A stretch of DNA of 19,548 nt from Methylophaga sp. (GTDB lineage Bacteria; Pseudomonadota; Gammaproteobacteria; Nitrosococcales; Methylophagaceae), in NCBI GenBank assembly GCA_014762585.1, contig JABURN010000239.1, positions 1 through 19,548 of the forward strand. The letters are read 5' to 3'. Made by a program: the position numbers and the translations under genes. The notes under the pieces are model-generated. The model was not told the DNA's origin. It did no database searches and worked only from the letters and a program-made list of their open reading frames with translations. Below, piece by piece: positions 8,237-18,287 of this stretch (positions are counted from its first letter, which is position 1; every line of letters begins with the position of its first letter).

Positions 8237-8713
8237 CTAGAGCTGCCCCAGGCTACGCAGTTCATGCACCATTTCGATGGCAACCTGGGCTGATTCGGCG
8301 CCTTTGATTGTCATCCTCTGTTCTGCCTGCTCCTGATTTTCGACAGTGAGGATCGCATTGGCGAGAGGCACACCCGTATCAATCTGGATATTGGATAAAC
8401 ATCTTGCCGATTCGTTAGCAACGACCTCGAAATGATAGGTTTCACCACGGATGATGCAACCTAAGGCAATCAGGCCGTCAAAACTGCCACTGAGAGCGAG
8501 TTCGTTGACCATGAATGGAATTTCCAGGGCACCGGGCACCGACTTGATGACGATATCCAGTTCTGCCACACCACTGTCTCTGAGTTGTGCCAGGCAGGCA
8601 GACAGGAGACCATCCCCCACCGTCTGATTAAATCTGGAACGAACTATGCCAATTTTCATACCGCTACCATCCAGGTCCGGTCTGGTTACAGCCCCGCTCA
8701 AATCAGTGGTCAT
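8237..8713 (-). CDS. ribH: 6,7-dimethyl-8-ribityllumazine synthase
   Basis: The enzyme condenses 5-amino-6-ribitylamino-uracil with dihydroxybutanone phosphate to give the direct precursor of riboflavin. At 158 residues it has the normal length. Visible motifs are RFNQ (27-30), the substrate loop GALEIPF (61-67) and the LGCIIRGETYHFEVVANE segment (84-101) with the catalytic histidine at H94. QAEQR near 129-133 fits the phosphate-binding arginine region. The usual glycine before ILT is replaced (NAILT), a mild departure. A second in-frame ATG lies at codon 19, but the first ATG (8713) is kept because a weak AAAGGA lies about 11 bases upstream. It lies between etfA and dmmD with no other riboflavin gene, so it is probably an extra ribH copy serving flavoenzyme production here. 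I see no FMN riboswitch upstream. Confidence 0.92.
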   Translation of the reverse strand: MTTDLSGAVTRPDLDGSGMKIGIVRSRFNQTVGDGLLSACLAQLRDSGVAELDIVIKSVPGALEIPFMVNELALSGSFDGLIALGCIIRGETYHFEVVANESARCLSNIQIDTGVPLANAILTVENQEQAEQRMTIKGAESAQVAIEMVHELRSLGQL

Positions 8714-8735
8714 GATGTTTTAAGTCCTTTATGGC

Positions 8736-8770
8736 ATCACACGGACAGGAGAGATTCCCGCCCGTGTGAT
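8736..8770 (-). promoter_or_regulatory. Hairpin in the etfA-ribH gap
   Basis: A perfect 9-bp inverted repeat, ATCACACGG (8736-8744) / CCGTGTGAT (8762-8770), encloses a 17-base loop that may pair further inside. It lies between the etfA stop and the ribH ribosome site. On the minus strand no T-run follows, so readthrough is expected; it may stabilise the etfBA message or lower ribH expression relative to etf. Confidence 0.5.
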
Positions 8771-8783
8771 TTTCAAAACAGGG

Positions 8784-9743
8784 TTATTCAAAATGCGTCC
8801 GCAGCTCTTCTTCGATTTCGAAGATATCGCCGACAATGCCATATTTGGCAATGGTGAAAATGGAAGCACCAGGATCGGTGTTAACCGCGACAATGGTCGG
8901 AACATGCTTCATACCTGCCATGTGCTGAATAGAACCTGAGATACCCATGGCGACATAAAGCTTACAGTTACCGACAACTTTGCCTGATTGGCCAACCTGT
9001 CTGGATTTAGGCAGCCACCCGGAGTCCGCGATTGGACGAGAACAGCACAAAGTCGCGCCTGAAAGGTCTGCCATTTCACGGAACTCATCCACGTTACTTT
9101 CTTCACCAATACCGCGGCCAATCGACATGATGAAGTCCACTGTGGTGATATCAATATCATCGGCGCCTTCCGGCTCGACATAACGCACGTTCTGAGAACG
9201 ACTTCCGACACTGGTCATGTCCACACTGCTGGTATTCGGGCTACCCGCCTCTTCAGCTGCTTTAAAGACACTGGCACGCACAGTCAGAATCACACAGTCC
9301 TTACCGGGGAAATCCATTTCAACATGGACTTTTTCGTTGTAACCGGCACGGGTCACGACCAGGTCATCACCGTCATAAGCCAGCTTGAACACGTCGGTCG
9401 CAAAACCGTAGTTACCTTTGCGTGCCAAAGTGGCTGCAAAACCCAGGCTGTCAACGGAATGAGGAAGCAATACAACTTCAGGTGTGTAGGTTTCCATCAA
9501 CGATGTCACGGCCGCTTCATGGATATCTGCATCAAAGTCTTCAGAGTTGACCTTGACTGCGACAACCTCATCAACGCCACTCAGTGATAAATCACTCAGA
9601 TAGTTTTCCGATTGCTGTCCAATAATCGCTACCACGACTTTGTCATCAGCTTGTCGAATATCCTGTGCTGCCGTAATCACTTCAAGTGAGATTGGACGCA
9701 GTTCATTTTGGCGACTTTCTGCCACTACAAGGATGGTTTTCAT
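8784..9743 (-). CDS. etfA: Electron transfer flavoprotein alpha subunit
   Basis: This subunit carries the FAD of the ETF heterodimer that accepts single electrons from trimethylamine dehydrogenase in the cytoplasm. The 319-residue chain has the full-length layout: an N-terminal domain (1 to about 190) and a C-terminal FAD domain with CCSRPIADSGWLPKSRQVGQ (233-252) and YVAMGISGSIQHMAGM (263-278), followed by the AVNTDPGASIF segment. R236 corresponds to the arginine near the flavin (R237 in the W3A1 protein, by my recollection). From memory the sequence is strikingly like the W3A1 ETF that serves TMADH, rather than the housekeeping fatty-acid ETF. The ATG overlaps the etfB TAA by one base (TAATG), so the two subunits are translationally coupled. 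Confidence 0.95.
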   Translation of the reverse strand: MKTILVVAESRQNELRPISLEVITAAQDIRQADDKVVVAIIGQQSENYLSDLSLSGVDEVVAVKVNSEDFDADIHEAAVTSLMETYTPEVVLLPHSVDSLGFAATLARKGNYGFATDVFKLAYDGDDLVVTRAGYNEKVHVEMDFPGKDCVILTVRASVFKAAEEAGSPNTSSVDMTSVGSRSQNVRYVEPEGADDIDITTVDFIMSIGRGIGEESNVDEFREMADLSGATLCCSRPIADSGWLPKSRQVGQSGKVVGNCKLYVAMGISGSIQHMAGMKHVPTIVAVNTDPGASIFTIAKYGIVGDIFEIEEELRTHFE

Positions 9744-10540
9744 TACACTTCTCCCTTGAATTCTCTAATAATTTCTGCCAGTTTCGCTGCCTGTTCTGCC
9801 GGTGTGCCGTCGATCATCGTGGCCATACCTTTTTCTGGGATATACATGCGACGAACATGCGCGAATGTGGCGTCGACGCCAACCTCTTCAGCTGACAAAC
9901 CAAGATCGGACAGACTCAGTTCATCAATCGGTTTAGCTGCAGCCTGTTTGATACCTCTGAGGGAGGCATAGCGTGGCGTGTTGATGCCCAGTTGAATTGT
10001 CAGTACGGCAGGACAACTGATTTCAACTTCCTGCCCCAGGCCACCTTCCAGTTCTCTGCTGGCAACCGCTTTGCTGCTGCCCGGAGTGTAATCAAGGCCA
10101 GCTACAACTGCTGCATGCGGCCAGTTCAGATAGGATGCGAGTGAAATACCGGTAGAGGCATCGGCATTATCAGATGACTGAACACCGGCAAAGATCATGT
10201 CCGGTTTTTCCTGTTCGGCAACAGCGGCGAGAATGCGTCCTACCGTAATTGAGTCAGAACCCTCCATCTCATCACTCCAGACTCTGATCGCACGATCAGC
10301 CCCTTTAGCCAGACATTTTCTGAGACTTTCCTCGACCCTGTCAGGTCCGACAGAGACAACAACCACTTCCACCTCGGTGTCTGATCTTTCCTTGATGCTC
10401 ATGGCCTCTTCTAACGAAAAGTCATCCCATTCGTTCAGGTCATAAAGCAGGAAATCCTCATCCACATCCAGTTGGTCGTCACGAATTTCAAAGTCATCAT
10501 CGAGCGATGCAACTTCTTTGACTGCAACTAAAATTTTCAT
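9743..10540 (-). CDS. etfB: Electron transfer flavoprotein beta subunit
   Basis: This subunit binds AMP and docks ETF onto its dehydrogenase. The 265-residue protein shows the family pattern: MKILVAVKEV start, DLNEWDDFSLEEAM (34-47), an AMP-binding region with VVVSVGPDRVEESLRKCLAKG (59-79), GVQSSDNADASTG (119-131), and the signature near the recognition loop, PRYASLRGIKQA (189-200). L194 is at the position of the docking-loop leucine known from the W3A1 TMADH-ETF complex. AGGAG lies about 7 bases before the ATG. It sits 48 nt after the LRV gene and overlaps etfA by one base. The match in loop and context makes it the dedicated acceptor for Tmd. Confidence 0.95.
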   Translation of the reverse strand: MKILVAVKEVASLDDDFEIRDDQLDVDEDFLLYDLNEWDDFSLEEAMSIKERSDTEVEVVVVSVGPDRVEESLRKCLAKGADRAIRVWSDEMEGSDSITVGRILAAVAEQEKPDMIFAGVQSSDNADASTGISLASYLNWPHAAVVAGLDYTPGSSKAVASRELEGGLGQEVEISCPAVLTIQLGINTPRYASLRGIKQAAAKPIDELSLSDLGLSAEEVGVDATFAHVRRMYIPEKGMATMIDGTPAEQAAKLAEIIREFKGEV

Positions 10541-10588
10541 GCTATTTCTCCTAATTTGCTGTCTACATCAGCTTTTTGTGCAGTGATT

Positions 10589-11977
10589 TCACTGCTGGTA
10601 TTGCCTGGAAAACCAGGAAAACAGGGTGAACCTGACTGCCGGGTCCGGATCTTCGTGCAGGGACCATTTGTCCTCTTTGTGAAGCGCCGGATTCTGTACC
10701 AGCAAAAGTCGGTTCAGATAAAAAGGGTCTTCTAGTAACGGCAGCAGCGTCTCGCGCTTTGCGCTTTTATTGGTGACAACACCCCTGCGGACGTCCGCGA
10801 CCGGTGAGCGGACCATACTTTCTAGTGTGGTTTGTCTGGCGCTGGGGTTGTGAGCGACTGCAGCGAGAATATCGATTTCTTTCTCTTCAGCCAGACAAGC
10901 GAGCACCTCCGGAGCGGTATTGGACTGATTGCCAACCGCGGCACGTACCCAGACCTCTTTGTCACGTGAGAGCTGCTTCAAGAGTTCTTCTGGTGTTTTG
11001 GTATTTCTTGCCACGGCGCGTCGCACTTCCTTATCTTCATCAGCAGCCAGTATGTGCAGTTGTTGTGATGTTAATTTCGGACTGAGTGCGACCCACTGCC
11101 GGACCCATCGGTCTGCGTCGTGAATCAATAATTCGATGATCTCTGCTGACTGGTTTTGCCTGGCGGCAACAGCTCTTCTGACATAATCAGAACTGTCCTG
11201 AGCAAGCTCTTTAACTAATGAGTTGGACAGCCGCTGTTGACCGGCAATCGCACGACGCACCGAGTAATCGGGATGAGCAGCAAGATAGGCAAGCAACCTT
11301 GAAGCTAATATCTGATTGCCTGCCGCATGTCTGACCACCACGACATCTTCATGTCTGACCGCCTGTTCCAGGATATCTTGTGGACAATGTGCATGAGCCG
11401 CGACAGCCGCTTGAACAAAGTGATTGCCGCGTCCATAAAGCTTATGCAGAATGCTGGCAGGCGTATTGGCATGCGAGGCCAATTCCGCATCAAACTTATT
11501 ACCGAAACGGGCTTCCACCACGCTCAGCACTTCAGCACTGGCATTGGGGTTCTTCGTCACCGCCCGGATAATATTTGCAACACTGCTCTGTTCCACAATA
11601 GTGAGCAGAACGTCAGCAGCCGTGTGGCCATGTTGGGCAATCAGGCCAATCAGTTCCTGACTGTCCTGACTGTTGAAGATCTCGGCCAGGGTCTGACTCT
11701 GAGTTGCCGGGTTCTTCTCCACTCTCAAGCGGACAGCGTCATCATCAAGACCAGCCAGCAAAGCGAGCACTGTAGCCGGTGTGTGCTCCCAGCGAGCCAG
11801 CTTGAGCACATCACGACGTCGACCACAGAGAATTTGTTTCAGACCATCCCGTTGACCGCTGTCTGCGATGTCATAAACGGCAGCAGCACTGTATATATCA
11901 GCCAGTTCAATGGCTGCCGAAACCAGCTCTTCAGCTGATTCCGGCACCGCTAATTCAAGCTGCTGCTGTGTCATCAT
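10589..11977 (-). CDS. Leucine-rich-repeat-variant (LRV/HEAT-like) protein of unknown role
   Basis: I do not recognise a specific function. The 462-residue protein is built largely of about 24-residue alpha-helical repeats from about 65 to 440, of the form L-x2-L-A-x-D-x4-VR-x-AVA-x-N-x3-P (for example the repeats near 255-345), which is the LRV class related to HEAT. Such arrays form curved protein-binding scaffolds. Unlike the Azotobacter LRV protein there is no N-terminal cysteine cluster; only C51, C198 and C361 are present. There is no signal peptide or membrane segment, so it is cytoplasmic. The start is uncertain: ATG 11977 or 11974 gives the shorter overlap with the Fe-S gene (stop 11955), while in-frame ATGs at 11995 and 12007 have no better ribosome site. 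Its place between the Fe-S oxidoreductase and etfB suggests help with assembly or docking of the electron-transfer proteins; that is inference. Confidence 0.82.
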   Translation of the reverse strand: MMTQQQLELAVPESAEELVSAAIELADIYSAAAVYDIADSGQRDGLKQILCGRRRDVLKLARWEHTPATVLALLAGLDDDAVRLRVEKNPATQSQTLAEIFNSQDSQELIGLIAQHGHTAADVLLTIVEQSSVANIIRAVTKNPNASAEVLSVVEARFGNKFDAELASHANTPASILHKLYGRGNHFVQAAVAAHAHCPQDILEQAVRHEDVVVVRHAAGNQILASRLLAYLAAHPDYSVRRAIAGQQRLSNSLVKELAQDSSDYVRRAVAARQNQSAEIIELLIHDADRWVRQWVALSPKLTSQQLHILAADEDKEVRRAVARNTKTPEELLKQLSRDKEVWVRAAVGNQSNTAPEVLACLAEEKEIDILAAVAHNPSARQTTLESMVRSPVADVRRGVVTNKSAKRETLLPLLEDPFYLNRLLLVQNPALHKEDKWSLHEDPDPAVRFTLFSWFSRQYQQ

Positions 11978-14090
11978 CTTCAGGCTCTTCAGCATCGAAC
12001 TCAACACATTCCGTGATCAGTTCAATCAGCTCTTTCACGACGAACTTGTCCTCAAAACCGGCTGTTTTACGTGCATCTTCAAACATGGTCAGATCTTTCG
12101 GACAGGAGACGATAAACACATCCAGATCATCGATTTCTCCAGCCTCGCGGATACGGTTTTCTGACGGCTTCTCCAGACCAACAGGATCTGGAATCCAGAT
12201 TCGGCCGCCACCCGCGCCACAACAGAATGAGTTATCCCTGTTGCGATCCATTTCAACCAGCTCACAGCCAATCATTTCAATCAATTCACGCGGCGCGTCG
12301 TAACCTTTGTTATAGCGGCCCAGATGACACGGGTCATGGAAAGTAACTCGGTAGTCGAGTTTTTTCTTGATTTTCAGTTTGCCTTCCTCAAACAGCTGCT
12401 TGAGAACAGTGGTGTAATGCTGAATTTCAAACTCACCGCCAAAGTCAGGATATTCATTCCTGATGGTGTTAAATGAGTGTGGATCCGTAGTCACAATAGA
12501 ATTGAAGTCACATTGCTCTAATGTGCTGATATTGTTGTTGGCGAGGAACTCATACAGCCCCTCCTCACCGACACGACGTATATCATTACCCGCATTCATT
12601 TCGGCTTCGTACAGCAGTCCGAAATCTACCCCTGCCTGACGCATCAATTTGGCAAAGGATTTGGTGACGACCTGGTTGCGAGGATCGAATGAGGCATAGT
12701 CACCCACAAACCACATGATATCGACGGGCTCTTTACGGGCATCTTTAATGGTGAACGGTAATTCTTTGGTCCAGCGGGCACGTTTACGTTTAGACTCGCC
12801 CATGGAGTTGCCGTTTTTGTGGACCGACTGCAGGGTTTTTTGCAGGATCGGTTCCATATTGCCTTCGTCCACTAATTTACGGCGCATCTGCACAATAATC
12901 GGTACATGCTCGACAGCAACCGGACAGATCTCGACGCAGGCCAGACAGGTTCGACAGGACCACAGCGTCTCCATAAATACCTGTCCGACATCCTTGCCAT
13001 GCACATCCAGCTCTGCCTCTTCAGGCAACTCTTTTTTCTCCAGTGCGTTGTTGGCAAACTCACGCAGAGACAGAATCACATCTCTTGGCGACAATGGCGC
13101 ACCTACCGCATTAGCCGGGCAGGCTTCGTGGCAACGACCACACTTGGTACAGGCATCAAGATTAAGCAGGTTCTTCCAGGTCAGATCGGTAATCGTTTTG
13201 ACGCCAATTTCTTCCTGATCTTCAGGCACCATAGGCAGGCGTCGTCCAGCCATCGGATCTTTGAACATCAGCGAGGCTGAGGCAGTGAAGATATGTTTGA
13301 CTTTGGTGAAAGGAATCAGCGCAACGAAAGCCAGCGCCAGGATACCGTGGAACCACCACAGGCCGGTACGGAAATCGCCTGCTGCCTCCGGCCCCATACT
13401 GAGACCATGAAACAGGTGCGCAATGCTTGCGCCAACCGGCGACCACCAGCGGTATTCCCACACGGTCGGGTCATCCATCAGCCAAATCAGGCGGGACGCT
13501 TCCAGCAGAAAACCGGTAATGAGAATAGTGATAAAAACCCACAGGAATGCCCAGTCTTCTCGACGATAGGCACTGCGGTCGTAATCCGGATCGCCTGGTT
13601 CGCGATCGGGACGTGTGTAATCCAGTTTTGGTAATTTGAGCCATTTACGGCGATACATCATGTATACCAGGCCGGCAATAGCCGCCAGGCCTGAAATATC
13701 CAATATCAGCGAAAACCACAGATAGAAATCGCCGTACCAGAAAGTAATCCCGAACAAGGGTTCGAGAATGTCATATTCCAGCGTAATAGTGGCTGTCCCG
13801 ATGAACAGCAGAACAAAGCCGAAAAAAATACCTGCATGCGCTTTACCCGCCGCTGTATCGCGACGTTTTATGGTGCGATGCGTCATCATGGTTTTGACCA
13901 TGTCCCAGAAACGGGAAAGGAATTCACCCCATGCCGCATCCGGCTTTCCGCGACGATATTTTCTCACCTGGACATAACAGCCATAGAGAAAAACCGCGAT
14001 GGCCGAATAGCCAATGGCATAAAACAGATAAATGGATGAAGTCTGAAAATCTTGGAACAGAATTCGGGTAATTTCTTGTGCTTCGTTCAT
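11955..14090 (-). CDS. Membrane Fe-S oxidoreductase (DgcB/HdrD-like), probable ETF:quinone link
   Basis: This is a 711-residue fusion. An N-terminal NarI-like membrane part (1 to about 275, about six helices) has candidate heme-b histidines H85, H225/H228, H248 and H266. A dicluster ferredoxin follows, with C314/C317/C320/C324 and C379/C382/C385/C389 (two 4Fe-4S clusters). The C-terminal half holds two CCG (heterodisulfide-reductase-type) repeats. The second is intact (C588, C623-C624, C663). The first has lost nearly all its cysteines (GDYASFDPRN, NAGNDIRR), keeping only C527. Homologues such as DgcB sit beside etf genes in dimethylglycine catabolism and are thought to move electrons from ETF to quinone. 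Its place between tmd and etfBA strongly suggests the same job here, replacing ETF-QO. AGGT lies about 8 bases before the ATG. The acidic tail overlaps the LRV start. Confidence 0.87.
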   Translation of the reverse strand: MNEAQEITRILFQDFQTSSIYLFYAIGYSAIAVFLYGCYVQVRKYRRGKPDAAWGEFLSRFWDMVKTMMTHRTIKRRDTAAGKAHAGIFFGFVLLFIGTATITLEYDILEPLFGITFWYGDFYLWFSLILDISGLAAIAGLVYMMYRRKWLKLPKLDYTRPDREPGDPDYDRSAYRREDWAFLWVFITILITGFLLEASRLIWLMDDPTVWEYRWWSPVGASIAHLFHGLSMGPEAAGDFRTGLWWFHGILALAFVALIPFTKVKHIFTASASLMFKDPMAGRRLPMVPEDQEEIGVKTITDLTWKNLLNLDACTKCGRCHEACPANAVGAPLSPRDVILSLREFANNALEKKELPEEAELDVHGKDVGQVFMETLWSCRTCLACVEICPVAVEHVPIIVQMRRKLVDEGNMEPILQKTLQSVHKNGNSMGESKRKRARWTKELPFTIKDARKEPVDIMWFVGDYASFDPRNQVVTKSFAKLMRQAGVDFGLLYEAEMNAGNDIRRVGEEGLYEFLANNNISTLEQCDFNSIVTTDPHSFNTIRNEYPDFGGEFEIQHYTTVLKQLFEEGKLKIKKKLDYRVTFHDPCHLGRYNKGYDAPRELIEMIGCELVEMDRNRDNSFCCGAGGGRIWIPDPVGLEKPSENRIREAGEIDDLDVFIVSCPKDLTMFEDARKTAGFEDKFVVKELIELITECVEFDAEEPEDDDTAAA

Positions 14091-14140
14091 GACACACCTG
14101 CCAGCTTGGAATAGGAATAATGAGTGCGGAGGTTAGTGGG

Positions 14141-14170
14141 ATGTGCTGCCACACAACGGTGGCAGCACAT
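14141..14170 (-). promoter_or_regulatory. Strong 12-bp hairpin between tmd and the Fe-S gene
   Basis: ATGTGCTGCCAC (14141-14152) pairs perfectly with GTGGCAGCACAT (14159-14170) around a six-base loop; outer GGTT (14131-14134) and AACC (14171-14174) can extend it. It begins 13 nt after the tmd stop on the minus strand. No T-run follows, so it is not a standard intrinsic terminator. The likely role is to shield the tmd 3' end from exonucleases after mRNA processing, or partly to attenuate transcription, so Tmd is made in excess over the downstream genes. Confidence 0.7.
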
Positions 14171-14183
14171 AACCATTTACTGA

Positions 14184-16409
<2,226 letters not shown>

Positions 16410-16411
16410 CT

Positions 16412-16440
16412 ATTGTCTAAACTGGAAAGTGGCTCAACAA
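16412..16440 (-). promoter_or_regulatory. Candidate sigma-70 promoter of tmd
   Basis: On the minus strand TTGTTG (16440-16435) and GACAAT (16417-16412) are separated by exactly 17 bases and lie 35 nt before the tmd start. The -10 matches four of six consensus positions and the -35 three of six, so an activator would be expected. It was assigned by eye only. Confidence 0.4.
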
Positions 16441-16442
16441 TT

Positions 16443-16465
16443 CCTAAGAGGGGTTACCTCCTAGG
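16443..16465. promoter_or_regulatory. Inverted repeat upstream of the tmd promoter (possible operator)
   Basis: The arms CCTAAGAGG (16443-16451) and CCTCCTAGG (16457-16465) are complementary except for one position (a G-T pair in RNA) around a five-base spacer. The dyad abuts the candidate -35 box, a usual place for an activator site. It also contains AGGAGGT on the minus strand, a perfect ribosome-site match, but no start codon follows at a useful distance. Confidence 0.4.
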
Positions 16466-16545
16466 GAGTAGAAACAGGCATCAGAGCAGGATTTGTTTGT
16501 GAGGAGTCAGGGATAAACCGGGAGAAATCAGGAATATAAAGCGGG

Positions 16546-18246
16546 TCAGTTCAAAATACTGCCAATAATCAGCATTAAAGCGCCACCTGTTAACGCCATA
16601 TAGGGCAGGAAGCCTGCCCGTCTACTGGTGTAATTCGCATCGCTCAAATCAATATCTTCAAGCATGGCTTTAGGAAACCGACCTTTGTCGACAACATAAT
16701 GTCGCCACAGGAATATCGGGATAATCAAACTGGCAACAATCAACCCGCTAAGCAGCGTGCCGGCACCCCAGACGTTGGCACCCAGCCCCATCAGCAGCAT
16801 GTTGATATAGGCGAGCACGGTACCTGCCGCAATTAAAAGTGTTGGCGCCTTGTAGGGACGATCCCAGTTGGAGCGATCCAGTCGATGGATCCAACCGGCA
16901 TTGAGATTCAAAAAGTTGAAAATGATATAGCCAACATTGGAAGCGGCCAGCAGAAAGACATAGTCGGACATACTGAGCAACATCAGATTGATAATCAGAT
17001 TAGTCCACATCGCCCTGGTGGGGGCCCCGTTTTCATTCACTTTCGACAGATATCTGGGCAAGAGCCCATCCACAGAACCCTGACACAGGGTCCTTGAGGA
17101 GCCCGACATCGTCGTCATGATGGACAGCAACAAGGCCAAAACCAGCATGACCACAAACAGGTTAGCGATAAAACCACTGCCACCGACTATACTGGCCAGT
17201 GCTTTTGCAACACCGATACCACTGTAAATATCGGCAGCGAGCATACCATCGTATTCAGCAGCTTCAATCACCTGTCCTGCCGTATTGAATGTCTCAGGTT
17301 CAGTCATCTGACCCAGGCCGAGATGCCCCTGAAAAGCCAGTGGTATGAGCGTGAAAGCCACAATACAGAGTAAGCCGGAAAACAGAATCGCTCTGAACGT
17401 ATCTGTTCTGGGATTTTTAAATTCCCGGGTATAACAGACCGCGGTTTCAAAGCCATAAGTTGACCACGCTGCAATGAATAGCCCCCCCGCCATCAACACC
17501 CAGCCATCCAGGTTCCACTCACCATCGATAACATGCCCCTCAGTGTCATAGCCCAACGGTGCCAACGGGAAAAAGTGCTCACTGGGCATATCGCCGGTAA
17601 TCAGGGGGACAAGCGCGAGTATCATCAAGGGGATAAGACTGGTCAGGCCGAGGATCATGGTGGCTCTGGCAGAGCGCAAAATACCGCCGTTCTGAATAGC
17701 AAATACAATAATCATCAGTGAGGCACCGATGATAAAGGTGGCGTTAATACGTAATGTCAGCCCCGCTTTCAGTGCACTCAGATCAAGAAGCGTGATTTGC
17801 CAGGTATTGATAACGGCGTCCGGCGGAAAAAGCGCGGTGAGAATATACCCCGCTGCCAGACCAGAACCGATAGCCAGAACCGGCCCCCAGGCAATCCAGT
17901 TGCACCAGATGGACAGTGGCGCGATCAATTTACAATAGTTGACCCAGGCGATTGAGCCATAAACAGAGGCTCCCCCCGTTTTATGGGGAAACAAACCGGC
18001 GATTTCAGCGTAAGTGAAAGCCTGAATAAAACCAAAACTGATGGAAACAACCCAGACTAACCAGGCAGGTTTGCCTACCGTTGCAGCAATGGCACCCATC
18101 GAGAAAAGAACCAGCGCCGGGACACCGCTGGCGACCCAGAAAGCCCCGGTCCAGTTGATACTACGATGAAGTGAATAGTCCCGGGCATTGAGCTCTTTGT
18201 CAGATTCGCTATTGTTGGCCATTGCAGACGGTTGTCCGTCATTCAT
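16546..18246 (-). CDS. APC-superfamily amine/amino acid permease
   Basis: The 566-residue integral inner-membrane protein has about 12-14 hydrophobic helices. The N-terminal helix carries the APC-type stretch ASGVPALVLFSMGAIAA, where the main chain binds substrate in this fold. An FTYAEIAGLFPHKTGGASVY segment follows (about 78-97), the classic APC helix-2/3 motif. A longer-than-usual periplasmic loop lies near 320-345. Substrate cannot be read from the sequence. Sitting 169 bp upstream of tmd on the same strand makes methylated amines or a related cation a fair guess. However, it is downstream of gdx and the 36-residue protein, so it might belong with guanidine-linked transport. The start is ATG 18246 (AAGGG about 9 bases upstream); an ATG at codon 9 has no ribosome site. 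Confidence 0.82.
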   Translation of the reverse strand: MNDGQPSAMANNSESDKELNARDYSLHRSINWTGAFWVASGVPALVLFSMGAIAATVGKPAWLVWVVSISFGFIQAFTYAEIAGLFPHKTGGASVYGSIAWVNYCKLIAPLSIWCNWIAWGPVLAIGSGLAAGYILTALFPPDAVINTWQITLLDLSALKAGLTLRINATFIIGASLMIIVFAIQNGGILRSARATMILGLTSLIPLMILALVPLITGDMPSEHFFPLAPLGYDTEGHVIDGEWNLDGWVLMAGGLFIAAWSTYGFETAVCYTREFKNPRTDTFRAILFSGLLCIVAFTLIPLAFQGHLGLGQMTEPETFNTAGQVIEAAEYDGMLAADIYSGIGVAKALASIVGGSGFIANLFVVMLVLALLLSIMTTMSGSSRTLCQGSVDGLLPRYLSKVNENGAPTRAMWTNLIINLMLLSMSDYVFLLAASNVGYIIFNFLNLNAGWIHRLDRSNWDRPYKAPTLLIAAGTVLAYINMLLMGLGANVWGAGTLLSGLIVASLIIPIFLWRHYVVDKGRFPKAMLEDIDLSDANYTSRRAGFLPYMALTGGALMLIIGSILN

Positions 18247-18287
18247 CTCGAATGCCCTTGTTATCAGTCAGACTTTTAGTTGAGCAT

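Noticed and set aside
8714..8783. FMN riboswitch before ribH
   Set aside because: The gap is only 70 bases and lacks the conserved multi-helix RFN element; only a simple hairpin is present.
11327..11938. A 203-codon open frame on the plus strand
   Set aside because: It lies fully antisense to the LRV gene, whose protein has clear repeat structure. The antisense translation has no recognisable motif, and there is no ribosome site worth noting.
12715..13218. A 167-codon open frame on the plus strand
   Set aside because: It is antisense to the ferredoxin region of the Fe-S oxidoreductase, where the cysteine motifs show the true coding strand.
14141..14170. The strong hairpin after tmd as an intrinsic terminator
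   Set aside because: No T-run follows on the minus strand, and the Fe-S and etf genes downstream are functionally tied to tmd, so a full stop here is unlikely.
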